Source: an uncultured Collinsella sp. | GTDB taxonomy: Bacteria > Actinomycetota > Coriobacteriia > Coriobacteriales > Coriobacteriaceae | Assembly: GCA_902494345.1 (NCBI GenBank) | Contig: CABUSV010000011.1 | Span: 16,738-80,737, forward strand | Direction of reading: 5' to 3' | DNA: 64,000 bases | Part shown: positions 26,657-38,006 of the stretch, one piece after another | Layout of the letters: each line of letters begins with the position of its first letter | Numbering within the stretch: position 1 is the stretch's first letter | Translations under genes and position numbers: made by a program | The notes under the pieces: generated by a model | Told to the model about the DNA's origin: nothing | Seen by the model: the letters and a program-made list of their open reading frames with translations, nothing else | Databases searched by the model: none

Positions 26657-26950
26657 CTAACCCAACAGCGACTGGGCGAGTGCCAGCACGTTGGCGGCGT
26701 TGCCCATGCCGTAGTCCTGTGCGGGGATGACCGCGGTCGGCTTACCGCTCCCCTGCTTGACGGTGTTGAGCTGGTAGGACACCTGCGGCCCCAAGAGCAG
26801 CACGTCATAATTGGCGCACGTCTCCTGATACTCGCCGATACCCACCGCATCGATATCGAGCTCGATGCCGTTTTGCTCCGCATATTTCTCGAGTTTCTTC
26901 ATCAGAATGCTTGTAGACAGACCAGCTGCGCAAACAAGAAGGATCTTCAT
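26657..26950 (-). CDS. PTS lactose/cellobiose-family EIIB
   Basis: 97 aa. The phosphorylated Cys lies in the N-terminal P-loop 'ILLVCAAGLSTSI' (Cys8). It passes phosphate from EIIA to the sugar bound at EIIC. The start is the ATG at 26950, with AAGGGA; upstream in-frame codons lack a site. Spacing is 46 nt from IIA and 9 nt to IIC. Confidence 0.95.
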   Translation of the reverse strand: MKILLVCAAGLSTSILMKKLEKYAEQNGIELDIDAVGIGEYQETCANYDVLLLGPQVSYQLNTVKQGSGKPTAVIPAQDYGMGNAANVLALAQSLLG

Positions 26951-26996
26951 AAGGGATTCCCTTCGCATTGATTGGTTGGATAGTCACCGCACGCCG

Positions 26997-27323
26997 CTAG
27001 GCGTTCTTGGTTGCAGTGCGCTCATACAGGCAGATCAGCTCCTGCACGAGCTCCTGAGCTAGCATGGAGCACATGAGGTGGTCCTGAGCATGGACCAGCA
27101 ACACATCCACCGACAGATGCTCGCCCGCTGCCTCAGTCGAAAGCAGCTGCGTTTGGATGTGGTGAGCCTTGATTCCCGCATCCTTTGACTGCTTCATGAG
27201 TTTGGCGGCGGCGTCAAAATCCCCCGCCTTTGCCTTTTCAAGGGCTTCGAAGGCAAGGCTGCGTGCCTCTCCCGCTGCAGCGACCAGCTGAAACGAAACC
27301 ATCTCGGTTCCCTGATCGTCCAT
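26997..27323 (-). CDS. PTS lactose/cellobiose-family EIIA
   Basis: 108 aa, all-helical. The phosphorylated His is in 'LLVHAQDHLMCS', and the N-terminal helix 'LVAAAGEARSLAFEALEKA' is typical. It is the first gene of the operon, with start ATG at 27323 after GAGGAG. A palindromic site lies about 40 nt upstream. Confidence 0.95.
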   Translation of the reverse strand: MDDQGTEMVSFQLVAAAGEARSLAFEALEKAKAGDFDAAAKLMKQSKDAGIKAHHIQTQLLSTEAAGEHLSVDVLLVHAQDHLMCSMLAQELVQELICLYERTATKNA

Positions 27324-27355
27324 AACGGTCTCCTCTCCCGTGATGTTTGGTTTGT

Positions 27356-27370
27356 ACTTGAATATTCGAA
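27356..27370. promoter_or_regulatory. Candidate operator upstream of the PTS operon
   Basis: A 13-15 bp dyad around GAATATTC (CTTGAATATTCGAA) lies in the 119-bp gap between the PRD activator and EIIA. Its place suits binding by the adjacent activator. This is an inference from symmetry and location. Confidence 0.35.
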
Positions 27371-27442
27371 ACGCCTATCTCCCGCCCGCAATCCTCGAGG
27401 TTTATTGCAGGTAGACTGACAGGGTCATCGACAAAAGAAGTC

Positions 27443-29338
27443 TTAAGCCGTATGCGCTTGCACAAGCGCCATCAGCTCATGCCAGGACCGGCGCTCGCGT
27501 AGGCGCTCGACCCCCTGGCGGTCCATAAAGATCTCGGCGAGCAGTGAGCTCAAGATCCGCGCCTCATCGCCGCCCGACCGGGCAAACGACACCATAAAGA
27601 CGATATCGACCTCATGGCCGTATTCGTCCCAAAGAATGGGATGTTCGAGCAGGCCCACGGTAACAAAGGCCTCGGCGCTCAAGGGATGCATCCCATGGGG
27701 CATGGCTACCCCATTGCCAAACGAGGTGGCGCTCGCGCTCTCGCGCTCGGCGACCTCTTGGGCAAACTGGGCATCGACACGGCCGCTCTCGACGGCGCGC
27801 TCGGAGAGATATCGGAGAACGGCCTGCTTCGACGACGCCTCAACGCGGTTGAAGAACAGGGCACGGCTAAAGAAAGAGCTCACGGAGTCCGATTGCGCAG
27901 TGTCGTCGCTCAGCACCTTGCGGATAGCGTTGACATCGCTCGTCTCCAAGAAGAAATCGGCCTCGCGGACGGGCACGGGCAACTTGACGTTGAGCGGCAC
28001 CGTTGTGAACACGTAGTCGATATGCGAAAAATCGAACGTTCCCACGCGGGCGACATCGCATGTCTCAATCGAATCGATATACATGCCAAACTGCTTGCGG
28101 TACTGGTGCTCGAGCATACGGGCGCTTCCCGCTCCCGAGGCGCACACGATCAGGATGCGTTTGCGACGCGGCTGGTCGGCTTGCTGCTCGAGGGCCAGGG
28201 CAAATGCCATGGCGATGTAGCCGAGCTCTTCATCAGAGGGCTGGCTGCCAAAATGACGCTCGAGTACCTGCGAGGTGCCAGCTGCCATCGAATAGGCCAA
28301 CGGAAACCTCGTCTTGATATCGGACAGCATGGGGTTATCCATATGCATGTGATATTCAAGGCGATAGCCCAGAGGGCCGATATGCCGAGCAAGGTTCATG
28401 CGAAGTTCAAGATCGCCGCTAAAGTCAAACCTAAACTCATCGTTGACCGCACGTACCATCTCGGAAGCAATCTCCCACATCTCGTCCGAGATAACGGCAG
28501 AGCCCTTCTCGGGCACGCCCGTGCCCCTGCCGAGCAAATGGATTGCGATAAAGGCAACCTCTTCTCGGGGCATGCTCACGCCCAGGGCATCCTTGATGTT
28601 TGCGGCAATCTGGAAAGCCGCGGCGTATTCGCGCGTTCCCTCCAGTTTTTGAACGTCCGATTCTGCAGCTGGGACATAGCAGCCCTGCTCGATGCGGCCA
28701 AGAGCAATGTAAAGATGCATGATGAGATTGCGGGATGCCAGCGAGCTCACCGTGACGGGCGAGGCCGTCAGAGCATCGTCCACACATGCGGCGATGGCCC
28801 GCAGGCGCTCGGCGAGCTTTGCATCGTCGGTGTCGGGCAACACGGGCCTCACCAGCGAGGCCAGGCACAGGCGCCGCTGCGACTCCCCGCCCGCAACGCG
28901 GATTCCGTAGCGTGGGCGCTTTTCGAGCGTTAAGTCAAATTGGGCGAGTTTCTGCTCTACCAGACGCATGTCATTGGACAGAGTTCGCGCCGAAACGTAG
29001 AGTAAATCCGCATACTCCTCAATCGTCACCCACTGGGACCGCATGAGGAGGTCGTTAAGAAGGAAGGACACACGGCCGTCGCGCGTATCAGGAATGCCCG
29101 GATGGGCCAGAGCCGCACCGTCTAGCAAGCGAGCAAGCTCATCTGCACGTGCAACATCGATACGATACTGCCCCTTGCTGCCAACGATGCGTGCAACCCC
29201 TGCAAGGTTGTCGTTTGCGCGATGGATATAGTTTCTCACGGCGCGCTCGCTTACCTCGAGACGCTTGGCAAGTACCGCGACAGCGACAGGCTGAGCGTCC
29301 TCGATCATATTTACAAGCTGCTTGACGCGAGCATCCAT
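27443..29338 (-). CDS. LicR/MtlR-type PTS-regulated transcriptional activator
   Basis: 631 aa. Order of domains: two helix-turn-helix motifs (residues about 1-60 and 90-145), two PRD domains with regulatory His (about 175-385, including 'FIAIHLLGRG'), an EIIB-like domain with Cys in 'ILIVCASGAGSARM' (about 395), and an EIIA-like domain with His in 'GVAMPHGMHPLS' (about 560). This layout reads PTS phosphorylation to control an operon, here surely the downstream cellobiose-type PTS. The start is the ATG at 29338, with AGGAGGAGG. Confidence 0.92.
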   Translation of the reverse strand: MDARVKQLVNMIEDAQPVAVAVLAKRLEVSERAVRNYIHRANDNLAGVARIVGSKGQYRIDVARADELARLLDGAALAHPGIPDTRDGRVSFLLNDLLMRSQWVTIEEYADLLYVSARTLSNDMRLVEQKLAQFDLTLEKRPRYGIRVAGGESQRRLCLASLVRPVLPDTDDAKLAERLRAIAACVDDALTASPVTVSSLASRNLIMHLYIALGRIEQGCYVPAAESDVQKLEGTREYAAAFQIAANIKDALGVSMPREEVAFIAIHLLGRGTGVPEKGSAVISDEMWEIASEMVRAVNDEFRFDFSGDLELRMNLARHIGPLGYRLEYHMHMDNPMLSDIKTRFPLAYSMAAGTSQVLERHFGSQPSDEELGYIAMAFALALEQQADQPRRKRILIVCASGAGSARMLEHQYRKQFGMYIDSIETCDVARVGTFDFSHIDYVFTTVPLNVKLPVPVREADFFLETSDVNAIRKVLSDDTAQSDSVSSFFSRALFFNRVEASSKQAVLRYLSERAVESGRVDAQFAQEVAERESASATSFGNGVAMPHGMHPLSAEAFVTVGLLEHPILWDEYGHEVDIVFMVSFARSGGDEARILSSLLAEIFMDRQGVERLRERRSWHELMALVQAHTA

Positions 29339-29504
29339 GTCCTCCTCCTTTCCCTGCGTCTAGTCTAACGCGGTAAAGAATGACACTCCACGTCGCGCTC
29401 GTTCCGCCAACTCGGAACAGGTTGCGGGGAGTCCAGCTGAGCTATGGAGAGCCTGGGGAGAGGGCCCGAAGGCAATGCGTCGGTGTGGGATGCGCCTTCC
29501 CAGC

Positions 29505-29558
29505 CATTGGGCAGTCATTGGGGACAGACTTAAATGAGTAGTCGTTGGGGACGTTCTT
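29505..29558 (+). repeat. Composite intergenic repeat, block A, right copy
   Basis: It matches 23390-23443 in direct orientation. Its end (29540-29558) also pairs with 29575-29593 as a 19-bp hairpin arm with one mismatch (AGTCGTTGGGGACGTTCTT). Confidence 0.7.
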
Positions 29559-29594
29559 GTTTGGCTAGTCGTTTAAGAACGTCCCCAATGACTA

Positions 29595-29649
29595 TTAAGG
29601 ACTGTCCCAAGCTGCCGGCAGGAAAGGACTGTCCCCAAGTGCCGGGTTT
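29595..29649 (+). repeat. Composite intergenic repeat, block B, right copy
   Basis: Nearly identical to 23695-23749. Together with block A it forms a right-hand composite on the far side of the PTS locus, in the same orientation and order as the left one. Confidence 0.75.
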
Positions 29650-29672
29650 GTCCCCAATGACTAGGTGAATAG

Positions 29673-29706
29673 CAAAAGCCCCGCAGTCGGAGCGGACCGC
29701 GGGGCT
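29673..29706 (-). terminator. Terminator of the carbamate kinase gene
   Basis: The minus-strand stem AGCCCCGC / GCGGGGCT is followed by TTTTGC, about 65 nt past the stop codon. Confidence 0.75.
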
Positions 29707-29771
29707 CATGAAGAGAGGCTAGTTTGTGGGCGCTTTGCCTGGCGCCCACGGGAGAGGCAACGGAGTAGGGG

Positions 29772-30734
29772 CTACTCGTGGATGCGGGTACCGGAGAGGC
29801 CGGCCATGGTCTCGGCGGCCTTGTCCAGGGCGCCGATGATGCAGGTGCGGCCCTTGCGGGAGCGGGCGAACTTGATGGCGGCGCGGACCTTGGGCTCCAT
29901 GGAACCCTTGCCGAACTGACCCTCGTCGGCCAGGCGCTCGGCCTCGTCGGCGGTGAGGTCCTCGAGCTCCTCCTGGTTGGGCTTGCCAAAGTTGATGGCG
30001 ACGTGCTCGACGGCGGTCAGCAGGAACAGGACGTCGGCGTCGCAGTCCTCGGCCAGCAGCTCGCCGCCCAGGTCCTTGTCGATGACGGCGGGAACGCCCT
30101 TGTAGCAGCCCTTGTTCTCGTAGTCGCGGACGACGGGGATGCCGCCGCCACCGCAGGCGATGACGATGAACTCGTTGTCGAGCAGGTTGAGGATGGAGTC
30201 GGCCTCGACGATCTTCTTGGGATCGGGGGAGGCGACGACGCGACGCCAGCCGCGGCCGGAATCCTCGACGAAGACCTTGGAGGGATCCTCGGCCATGAAC
30301 TCCTTGGCCTGCTCCTCGGTGTAGAAGGGGCCGATCGGCTTGGTCGGGTTCTTGAACGCGGGATCGTCGGGATCGCACTCGATCTGGGTGACGACGGTGG
30401 CGGCGTGCCAACGCTTGTAGCGCTTGTGCATCTCGCGGCCGATGCCCTGCTGCAGGTGATAGCCGATGTAGCCCTGGGACATGGCGCCGCACTCGGGCAG
30501 CGGCATCTCGGGGGTGCCGATGGCGTCGTGGGCGGCGGCGAAGGCGTTCTGGATCATGCCGACCTGCGGGCCGTTGCCGTGGGTGATGATGATCTCGTTG
30601 CCCTGCTCGATGAGGCCGAGGAGAGCGTGGGCGGTGTTGCTCACGGCCTCGATCTGCTCGACGGGGTTGTTGCCGAGGGCGTTGCCGCCGAGGGCGACGA
30701 CAATACGATCGGGCTTGCCAAGAGGCTTAGACAT
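29772..30734 (-). CDS. arcC: Carbamate kinase
   Basis: 320 aa. It shows 'VVALGGNAL', 'IITHGNGPQVG', 'EDSGRGWRRVVASPDPK' and 'VIACGGGGIPVV', the usual ATP and carbamoyl phosphate sites. It makes ATP from carbamoyl phosphate and ADP. The start is the ATG at 30734, with AAAGGA. Strong codon bias suggests high expression. No arginine deiminase, ornithine or other carbamoyltransferase gene is next to it, so the source of carbamoyl phosphate is not visible here. Confidence 0.95.
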   Translation of the reverse strand: MSKPLGKPDRIVVALGGNALGNNPVEQIEAVSNTAHALLGLIEQGNEIIITHGNGPQVGMIQNAFAAAHDAIGTPEMPLPECGAMSQGYIGYHLQQGIGREMHKRYKRWHAATVVTQIECDPDDPAFKNPTKPIGPFYTEEQAKEFMAEDPSKVFVEDSGRGWRRVVASPDPKKIVEADSILNLLDNEFIVIACGGGGIPVVRDYENKGCYKGVPAVIDKDLGGELLAEDCDADVLFLLTAVEHVAINFGKPNQEELEDLTADEAERLADEGQFGKGSMEPKVRAAIKFARSRKGRTCIIGALDKAAETMAGLSGTRIHE

Positions 30735-31330
30735 TGCTGGAATCCTTTCTGTAAAAGGCCTACAACCCATTAATAACCCGCGTCCGTGCGATACGCGAGT
30801 TTATTAGGGTTTATATTCTCTTTATCGCTCATTTTATTCATTTTGAAAATACCTAAGCGGCGAACGGTCGATTTTACCCGCTCAGCGTAAAGAAGCCCAG
30901 TTCAGGTATATCTACGCCATTTACGTGCAACTTTATTTAAATAGAGCAGGGATTAGACCAGATTATGCAAACTATATCTTTGCTAAACACAAAACGGACA
31001 GCGCAATATCTTACTCGCACTATACGCGATTCTATACATTAATTTGACGAGTATGCATCCCTGCAAAAACATGGGGCTTTTCATCCAACATAAGGGATAG
31101 CCGATCGCGCTTCACCCCGCGGCAAGCGACTGCGAGTTCGCAGTATGGAACTTTACCGTCGGCTTCTGCATGAACGCTGCCGACGCCCTTTCGCTCCTGC
31201 GCGCCCAAGCAGCCGAGAACGCTAACGGCGCCACTGCCAACCTGGCCACCCTCAACAACGGCGCCGCCAGCCTTTTCGCAAAGTACCGTGCTGGCTCGCT
31301 GGCTTTGAGGCCTAAGCGAGCTTTGCTATT
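30735..31330. other. Long AT-rich intergenic region with a GC-rich relic
   Basis: 30735-31080 is markedly AT-rich compared with its surroundings and has no gene; it should hold the arcC promoter. 31100-31320 is GC-rich again and open on both strands for about 70-80 codons, but without a ribosome site or recognisable domain. It may be a repeat or gene relic. Confidence 0.4.
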
Positions 31331-31415
31331 TGCCAATTTTTGTATGATTTGGGTCAAATCTATCTGCCAATTTTTGTATGATTAGGGTCAAATCTATTTG
31401 CTAATTTTTGTCATT
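31331..31415 (+). repeat. Two and a half 34-bp direct repeats before the ATPase gene
   Basis: Units begin TGCCAATTTTTGTATGATT at 31331 and 31365 (34 bp each, differing at about two positions), with a partial third unit (TGCTAATTTTTGTCATT) at 31399. They end 11 nt before the ATPase start, so they sit in its promoter/leader. An operator role is inferred. Confidence 0.7.
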
Positions 31416-31426
31416 GAGGGGTTTTA

Positions 31427-32788
31427 ATGCTACGCCGTAAGGTCACTGACAGGCTTTTGAGCTGGAAGAACAAATCCAATAAAGCGTTGCTTGTTACTGG
31501 CGCGCGTCAGATTGGCAAGAGCTATGCAATTCGCGCGTTTGGAAAGAGCAACTACGCTTCGTATTATGAGGTCAATCTGCTACTCGATGCCGAGGCAAGA
31601 GACGTACTTGTTGGCGCTAAGAACTCCATTGACTTCATCAACCGTGTGGCCCTTCTTGCGGATGCACCGCTTGTTGAAGGAGACACGCTTATCTTCGTCG
31701 ATGAGATTCAGGAGTATCCGCAGATCGTTACACTTATGAAGGCGCTGGTCGAGGACGGACGCTTTAGCTATGTCTTCTCGGGGTCTATGCTTGGGACTGA
31801 GTTTAAGGGGATCTCTTCTTTTCCGGTGGGGTATGTCGAGCACATTGTTATGCGACCGATGGATTTTGAAGAGTTCTGTTGGGCAAACAGCATCAGCGAG
31901 AATGTGCTTGCAGACATTCGCAGCTGCCTTGTCGAGAGACGTCCCGTCGAAAACTATATTCATGAGGCGATGCTCAAAAACTTTAGAGCCTATATCGTTT
32001 GCGGCGGCATGCCAGAGGTCGTTCAGAACTATATCGATTCGGGCTATTCGCTCGTGAGAACGCGTGAGCTTCAAATTCAGCTAGTCGATCAGTACAAAAG
32101 CGATATCTCTAAATATGCATCGACTCGAGCGTTTAACGTTCGCTCCATTTTCGAGCAAATTCCCGTTCAGCTTGAGGCGGAGTCCCATCGCTTTATCGTC
32201 TCGTCTCTAGGCGAGGGAGCTCGTCTTCAAAAATACGAGCAGGATTTCCTATGGCTGGTGAACGCAGGCGTTGGATTGATGGTCCCCCAGGTGACGGAGG
32301 CCCGGAGTCCTCTTAAGAGGACAGAGAAGGCAGCCGCCTTCAAACTATACGAGTCCGATACAGGAATGCTCGCATCGCGATATCCCGGTAGCACGGCACG
32401 CGCTGTATATCTAGATATGAAAACCCCCAACCTCGGCGGTCTCTATGAAAACGTGGTCGCGCAGGAGCTTGTTGCCCTCGGAGCAGATACGTGGTACTAC
32501 CAAACACGTGAGGTCGGTGAAGTCGACTTTGTAATCGAAGGCGCCCGAGGACATGTTGTCCCAATCGAAGTCAAATCGGGCAAGAAAGTTCGAGCACATG
32601 CGGCCCTCGATCGCCTGATGAGTGTGGGCGAGTACAAGATTCCCGAGGCCGTTGTGCTGAGCCACGAAAACCTTAGCGAAGAGGGCAAGATCCTGTACGT
32701 TCCAATCTATATGACATTCTGCCTCGATGAGTTTATGGAAAAGGACGACCCCAACAACGATTTCTCATTTGCACCCATATCTCTCTAG
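31427..32788 (+). CDS. AAA ATPase with DUF4143-type C-terminus
   Basis: 453 aa. Walker A in 'LLVTGARQIGKSYAI' and Walker B 'TLIFVDEIQEYP' lie in the N-terminal AAA domain. The C-terminal region has a PD-(D/E)XK-like 'GEVDFVIEGARG' followed by 'VPIEVKSGKK'. Proteins of this build are common in gut bacteria and poorly understood; toxin-like or defence roles have been proposed. The start is the ATG at 31427, after GAGGGG. Codon use is looser and more AT-rich than in its neighbours, which hints at transfer. It appears to be a lone gene. Confidence 0.85.
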   Translation: MLRRKVTDRLLSWKNKSNKALLVTGARQIGKSYAIRAFGKSNYASYYEVNLLLDAEARDVLVGAKNSIDFINRVALLADAPLVEGDTLIFVDEIQEYPQIVTLMKALVEDGRFSYVFSGSMLGTEFKGISSFPVGYVEHIVMRPMDFEEFCWANSISENVLADIRSCLVERRPVENYIHEAMLKNFRAYIVCGGMPEVVQNYIDSGYSLVRTRELQIQLVDQYKSDISKYASTRAFNVRSIFEQIPVQLEAESHRFIVSSLGEGARLQKYEQDFLWLVNAGVGLMVPQVTEARSPLKRTEKAAAFKLYESDTGMLASRYPGSTARAVYLDMKTPNLGGLYENVVAQELVALGADTWYYQTREVGEVDFVIEGARGHVVPIEVKSGKKVRAHAALDRLMSVGEYKIPEAVVLSHENLSEEGKILYVPIYMTFCLDEFMEKDDPNNDFSFAPISL

Positions 32789-32930
32789 ATCATCTGAACC
32801 AACAACCAAGCCCCCTCCATAACCAAAGTAACGCGTGGTTTCGCGGCCGCGCCGCGAAACAGCGACGGGGACAAAAGGCCCCCACAACCACGTCCCTCAT
32901 GCAGCCCCACAATCCGAGGACGTAGTCGTA

Positions 32931-33055
32931 GCAGGATCTGAGGGCTGACCTTCGCGGACATTCCGCAGGACGAAGGAACCCCCGCCGCACGTAGTGCGCA
33001 GCGGGGGTTCCTTCATGTCCGAGGACGTCCGCGAAGGTCAGCCCTCAGATCCTGC
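32931..33055. repeat. 125-bp palindromic element with perfect 29-bp arms
   Basis: The arms 32931-32959 and 33027-33055 are exact reverse complements. An inner hairpin (GAAGGAACCCCCGC at 32972-32985 with GCGGGGGTTCCTTC at 33001-33014) lies between them. It ends 10 nt from the PFOR stop, so it may also serve as the PFOR terminator. Its architecture resembles the element at 10115-10259, but the sequence differs. Confidence 0.85.
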
Positions 33056-33065
33056 GGTGGGAGAC

Positions 33066-36605
<3,540 letters not shown>

Positions 36606-37016
36606 ATACCCCTCTCCTCTCATATAGGTATACAGGCCCCGGCGATCGCCGGGATGTTGGCGAGATGGGATTTTCGTTGTTACTTCCAATCATCTGGCAG
36701 GCGGACTCAGCAGCAGGTACATGGCGTGGAGAGAAGGCATGCCGAGGCGAGGAGGGCTGCACGCGCTCCACAGGCCCAGCTACCCGTCTTGCACATGACC
36801 GAGCGCCGCAAAGGCCGCATGCCGGATGCTCCCGGGCACGCCCCGGCGATGGGAAGCGCCCGCAACGGAAATCCGCATGCGGGTTTATTGTACCCCGCCG
36901 TCAAGTGTAATTTCGGCAAATATAGGTGGGCGGTAAAGGTTTACCCCGGGTGACCGCCAAAGGCCAAAATGGTCCCTCCATCCCCGGGCGACTGGCTCTG
37001 ACGCGCCAAGGAGTGA
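36606..37016 (-). other. Long leader/promoter region of PFOR
   Basis: About 410 bp before PFOR with no convincing gene. It contains a 16-bp perfect palindrome (CCCGGCGATCGCCGGG, 36638-36653) 33 nt upstream of the start codon, and a possible -10 (TACAAT on the minus strand) near 36890. If that is the promoter, the untranslated leader is nearly 290 nt and GC-rich. I recognise no riboswitch. Confidence 0.4.
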
Positions 37017-37062
37017 AGGAGTGTCCCCAAGTGCCGGCAGAAAAGGAACGTCCCTAACTGCC
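37017..37062 (+). repeat. Short relative of the TTGGGGAC intergenic repeat
   Basis: It contains AGTGTCCCCAAGTGCCGGCA followed by a GGAACGTCCC unit, similar to block B at 23695 and 29595 but shorter. It lies directly after the FHA gene's stop. Confidence 0.55.
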
Positions 37063-37064
37063 GA

Positions 37065-38003
37065 CTAGAGGGCGCCGAGGAGGATGGCGTAGGTGGTGGA
37101 TTCGCCGAGTTTGAGCTCGTCGCTGGGGTTGAGCTGGGCGGAGCGGCCGGGCTCTACTTGAATACACACACTCGTGGCCCCGTTTACCACCACGGTGCCG
37201 TTCGTGGACGACAGGTCCTCGACAAACCATGCGCCAGACTCGTCGCACCAGATATGGGCATGGCGGGCCGAGACGTCGTCGCCGACGTCGGTGATGTCGC
37301 CCTCCCCCGTTGCCAGCGCGCCGATCTCGACGCCTTCCTCACTCGGCTGAATCCAGCGCGGGGCGCTCACCACGTAGCCGTTTTGCACGCGCAGCAGTCC
37401 CAGCGGATGCGCCGGCGCGACCTCGTGCTCGCCCGCGACCGAAGATGTGCTCAGCGAGCGCGGCGTCGACGTGGCGCCGCCACAGGTCGCATGAGCGTAG
37501 TCGATGGCATAGGTCACCGACGAGCGGACATCTGCCGAGCAGCCCACGGCGACAAACAGCACCAGGATGGTCTCGGCGCGCTCGGCGGGCATGAGCTCAG
37601 CCGCCTGCGACAGGCGCTCGAGCGCATTGCGATAGAGATTCGTGTCCTGGTGGCATTCCCCGAGTGCCCGCACCATGGGCTCGCCAGCGGGGCCACACAC
37701 CATATTGGTCACGGCCGCGGCGTCCATGGGATTGCGACGGCGCAGGGCCAGCTGCGACATAATGCGCGCGGCCGAGGTGCCGTAATCGGCAAAATAACGT
37801 TCCTGCAGCGTGCCGACAGGCGCGCGCACGATAAAGCGCGAAACCCAGGAGCGATCGGCGGCACGGCCCTGCGGACTACGGCCGTCGGCGAGCGGGCGGC
37901 TCGAGAGCACCAGGCCGCACAGTTCGATATGGCTCAGGTGCGCTGCGCGCTTAAAGATGTCAAACATTGCCCCGCACGGGGTGAGCTCGGCCTGAGAAGC
38001 CAT
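37065..38003 (-). CDS. FHA-domain protein of a kinase operon
   Basis: 312 aa. The C-terminal ~100 residues are an FHA domain with 'SARHAHIW' and 'VEDLSSTNGTVV', but the usual N-terminal Gly-Arg is weak ('VEIGALATG'), so phosphothreonine binding may be altered. The N-terminal ~200 residues match no family I know; they include 'ADYGTSAARIMSQLALRR' and a helical repeat-like section. There is no signal peptide or membrane segment. The start is the ATG at 38003, after AAGGAGGG. It lies 3 nt downstream of the kinase gene, so it is a probable substrate or adaptor of that kinase. Confidence 0.8.
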   Translation of the reverse strand: MASQAELTPCGAMFDIFKRAAHLSHIELCGLVLSSRPLADGRSPQGRAADRSWVSRFIVRAPVGTLQERYFADYGTSAARIMSQLALRRRNPMDAAAVTNMVCGPAGEPMVRALGECHQDTNLYRNALERLSQAAELMPAERAETILVLFVAVGCSADVRSSVTYAIDYAHATCGGATSTPRSLSTSSVAGEHEVAPAHPLGLLRVQNGYVVSAPRWIQPSEEGVEIGALATGEGDITDVGDDVSARHAHIWCDESGAWFVEDLSSTNGTVVVNGATSVCIQVEPGRSAQLNPSDELKLGESTTYAILLGAL

Positions 38004-38006
38004 GGC

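Noticed and set aside
31112..31385. Overlapping 70-80 codon frames on both strands before the ATPase
   Set aside because: No ribosome site or domain; more likely a relic or repeat segment.
31331..31415. CRISPR-like repeats
   Set aside because: The units are contiguous with no spacers, and there are no cas genes.
36707..36919. Short Cys/Ala-rich minus-strand frame in the PFOR leader
   Set aside because: No ribosome site, unusual composition, and it lies within the probable untranslated leader.
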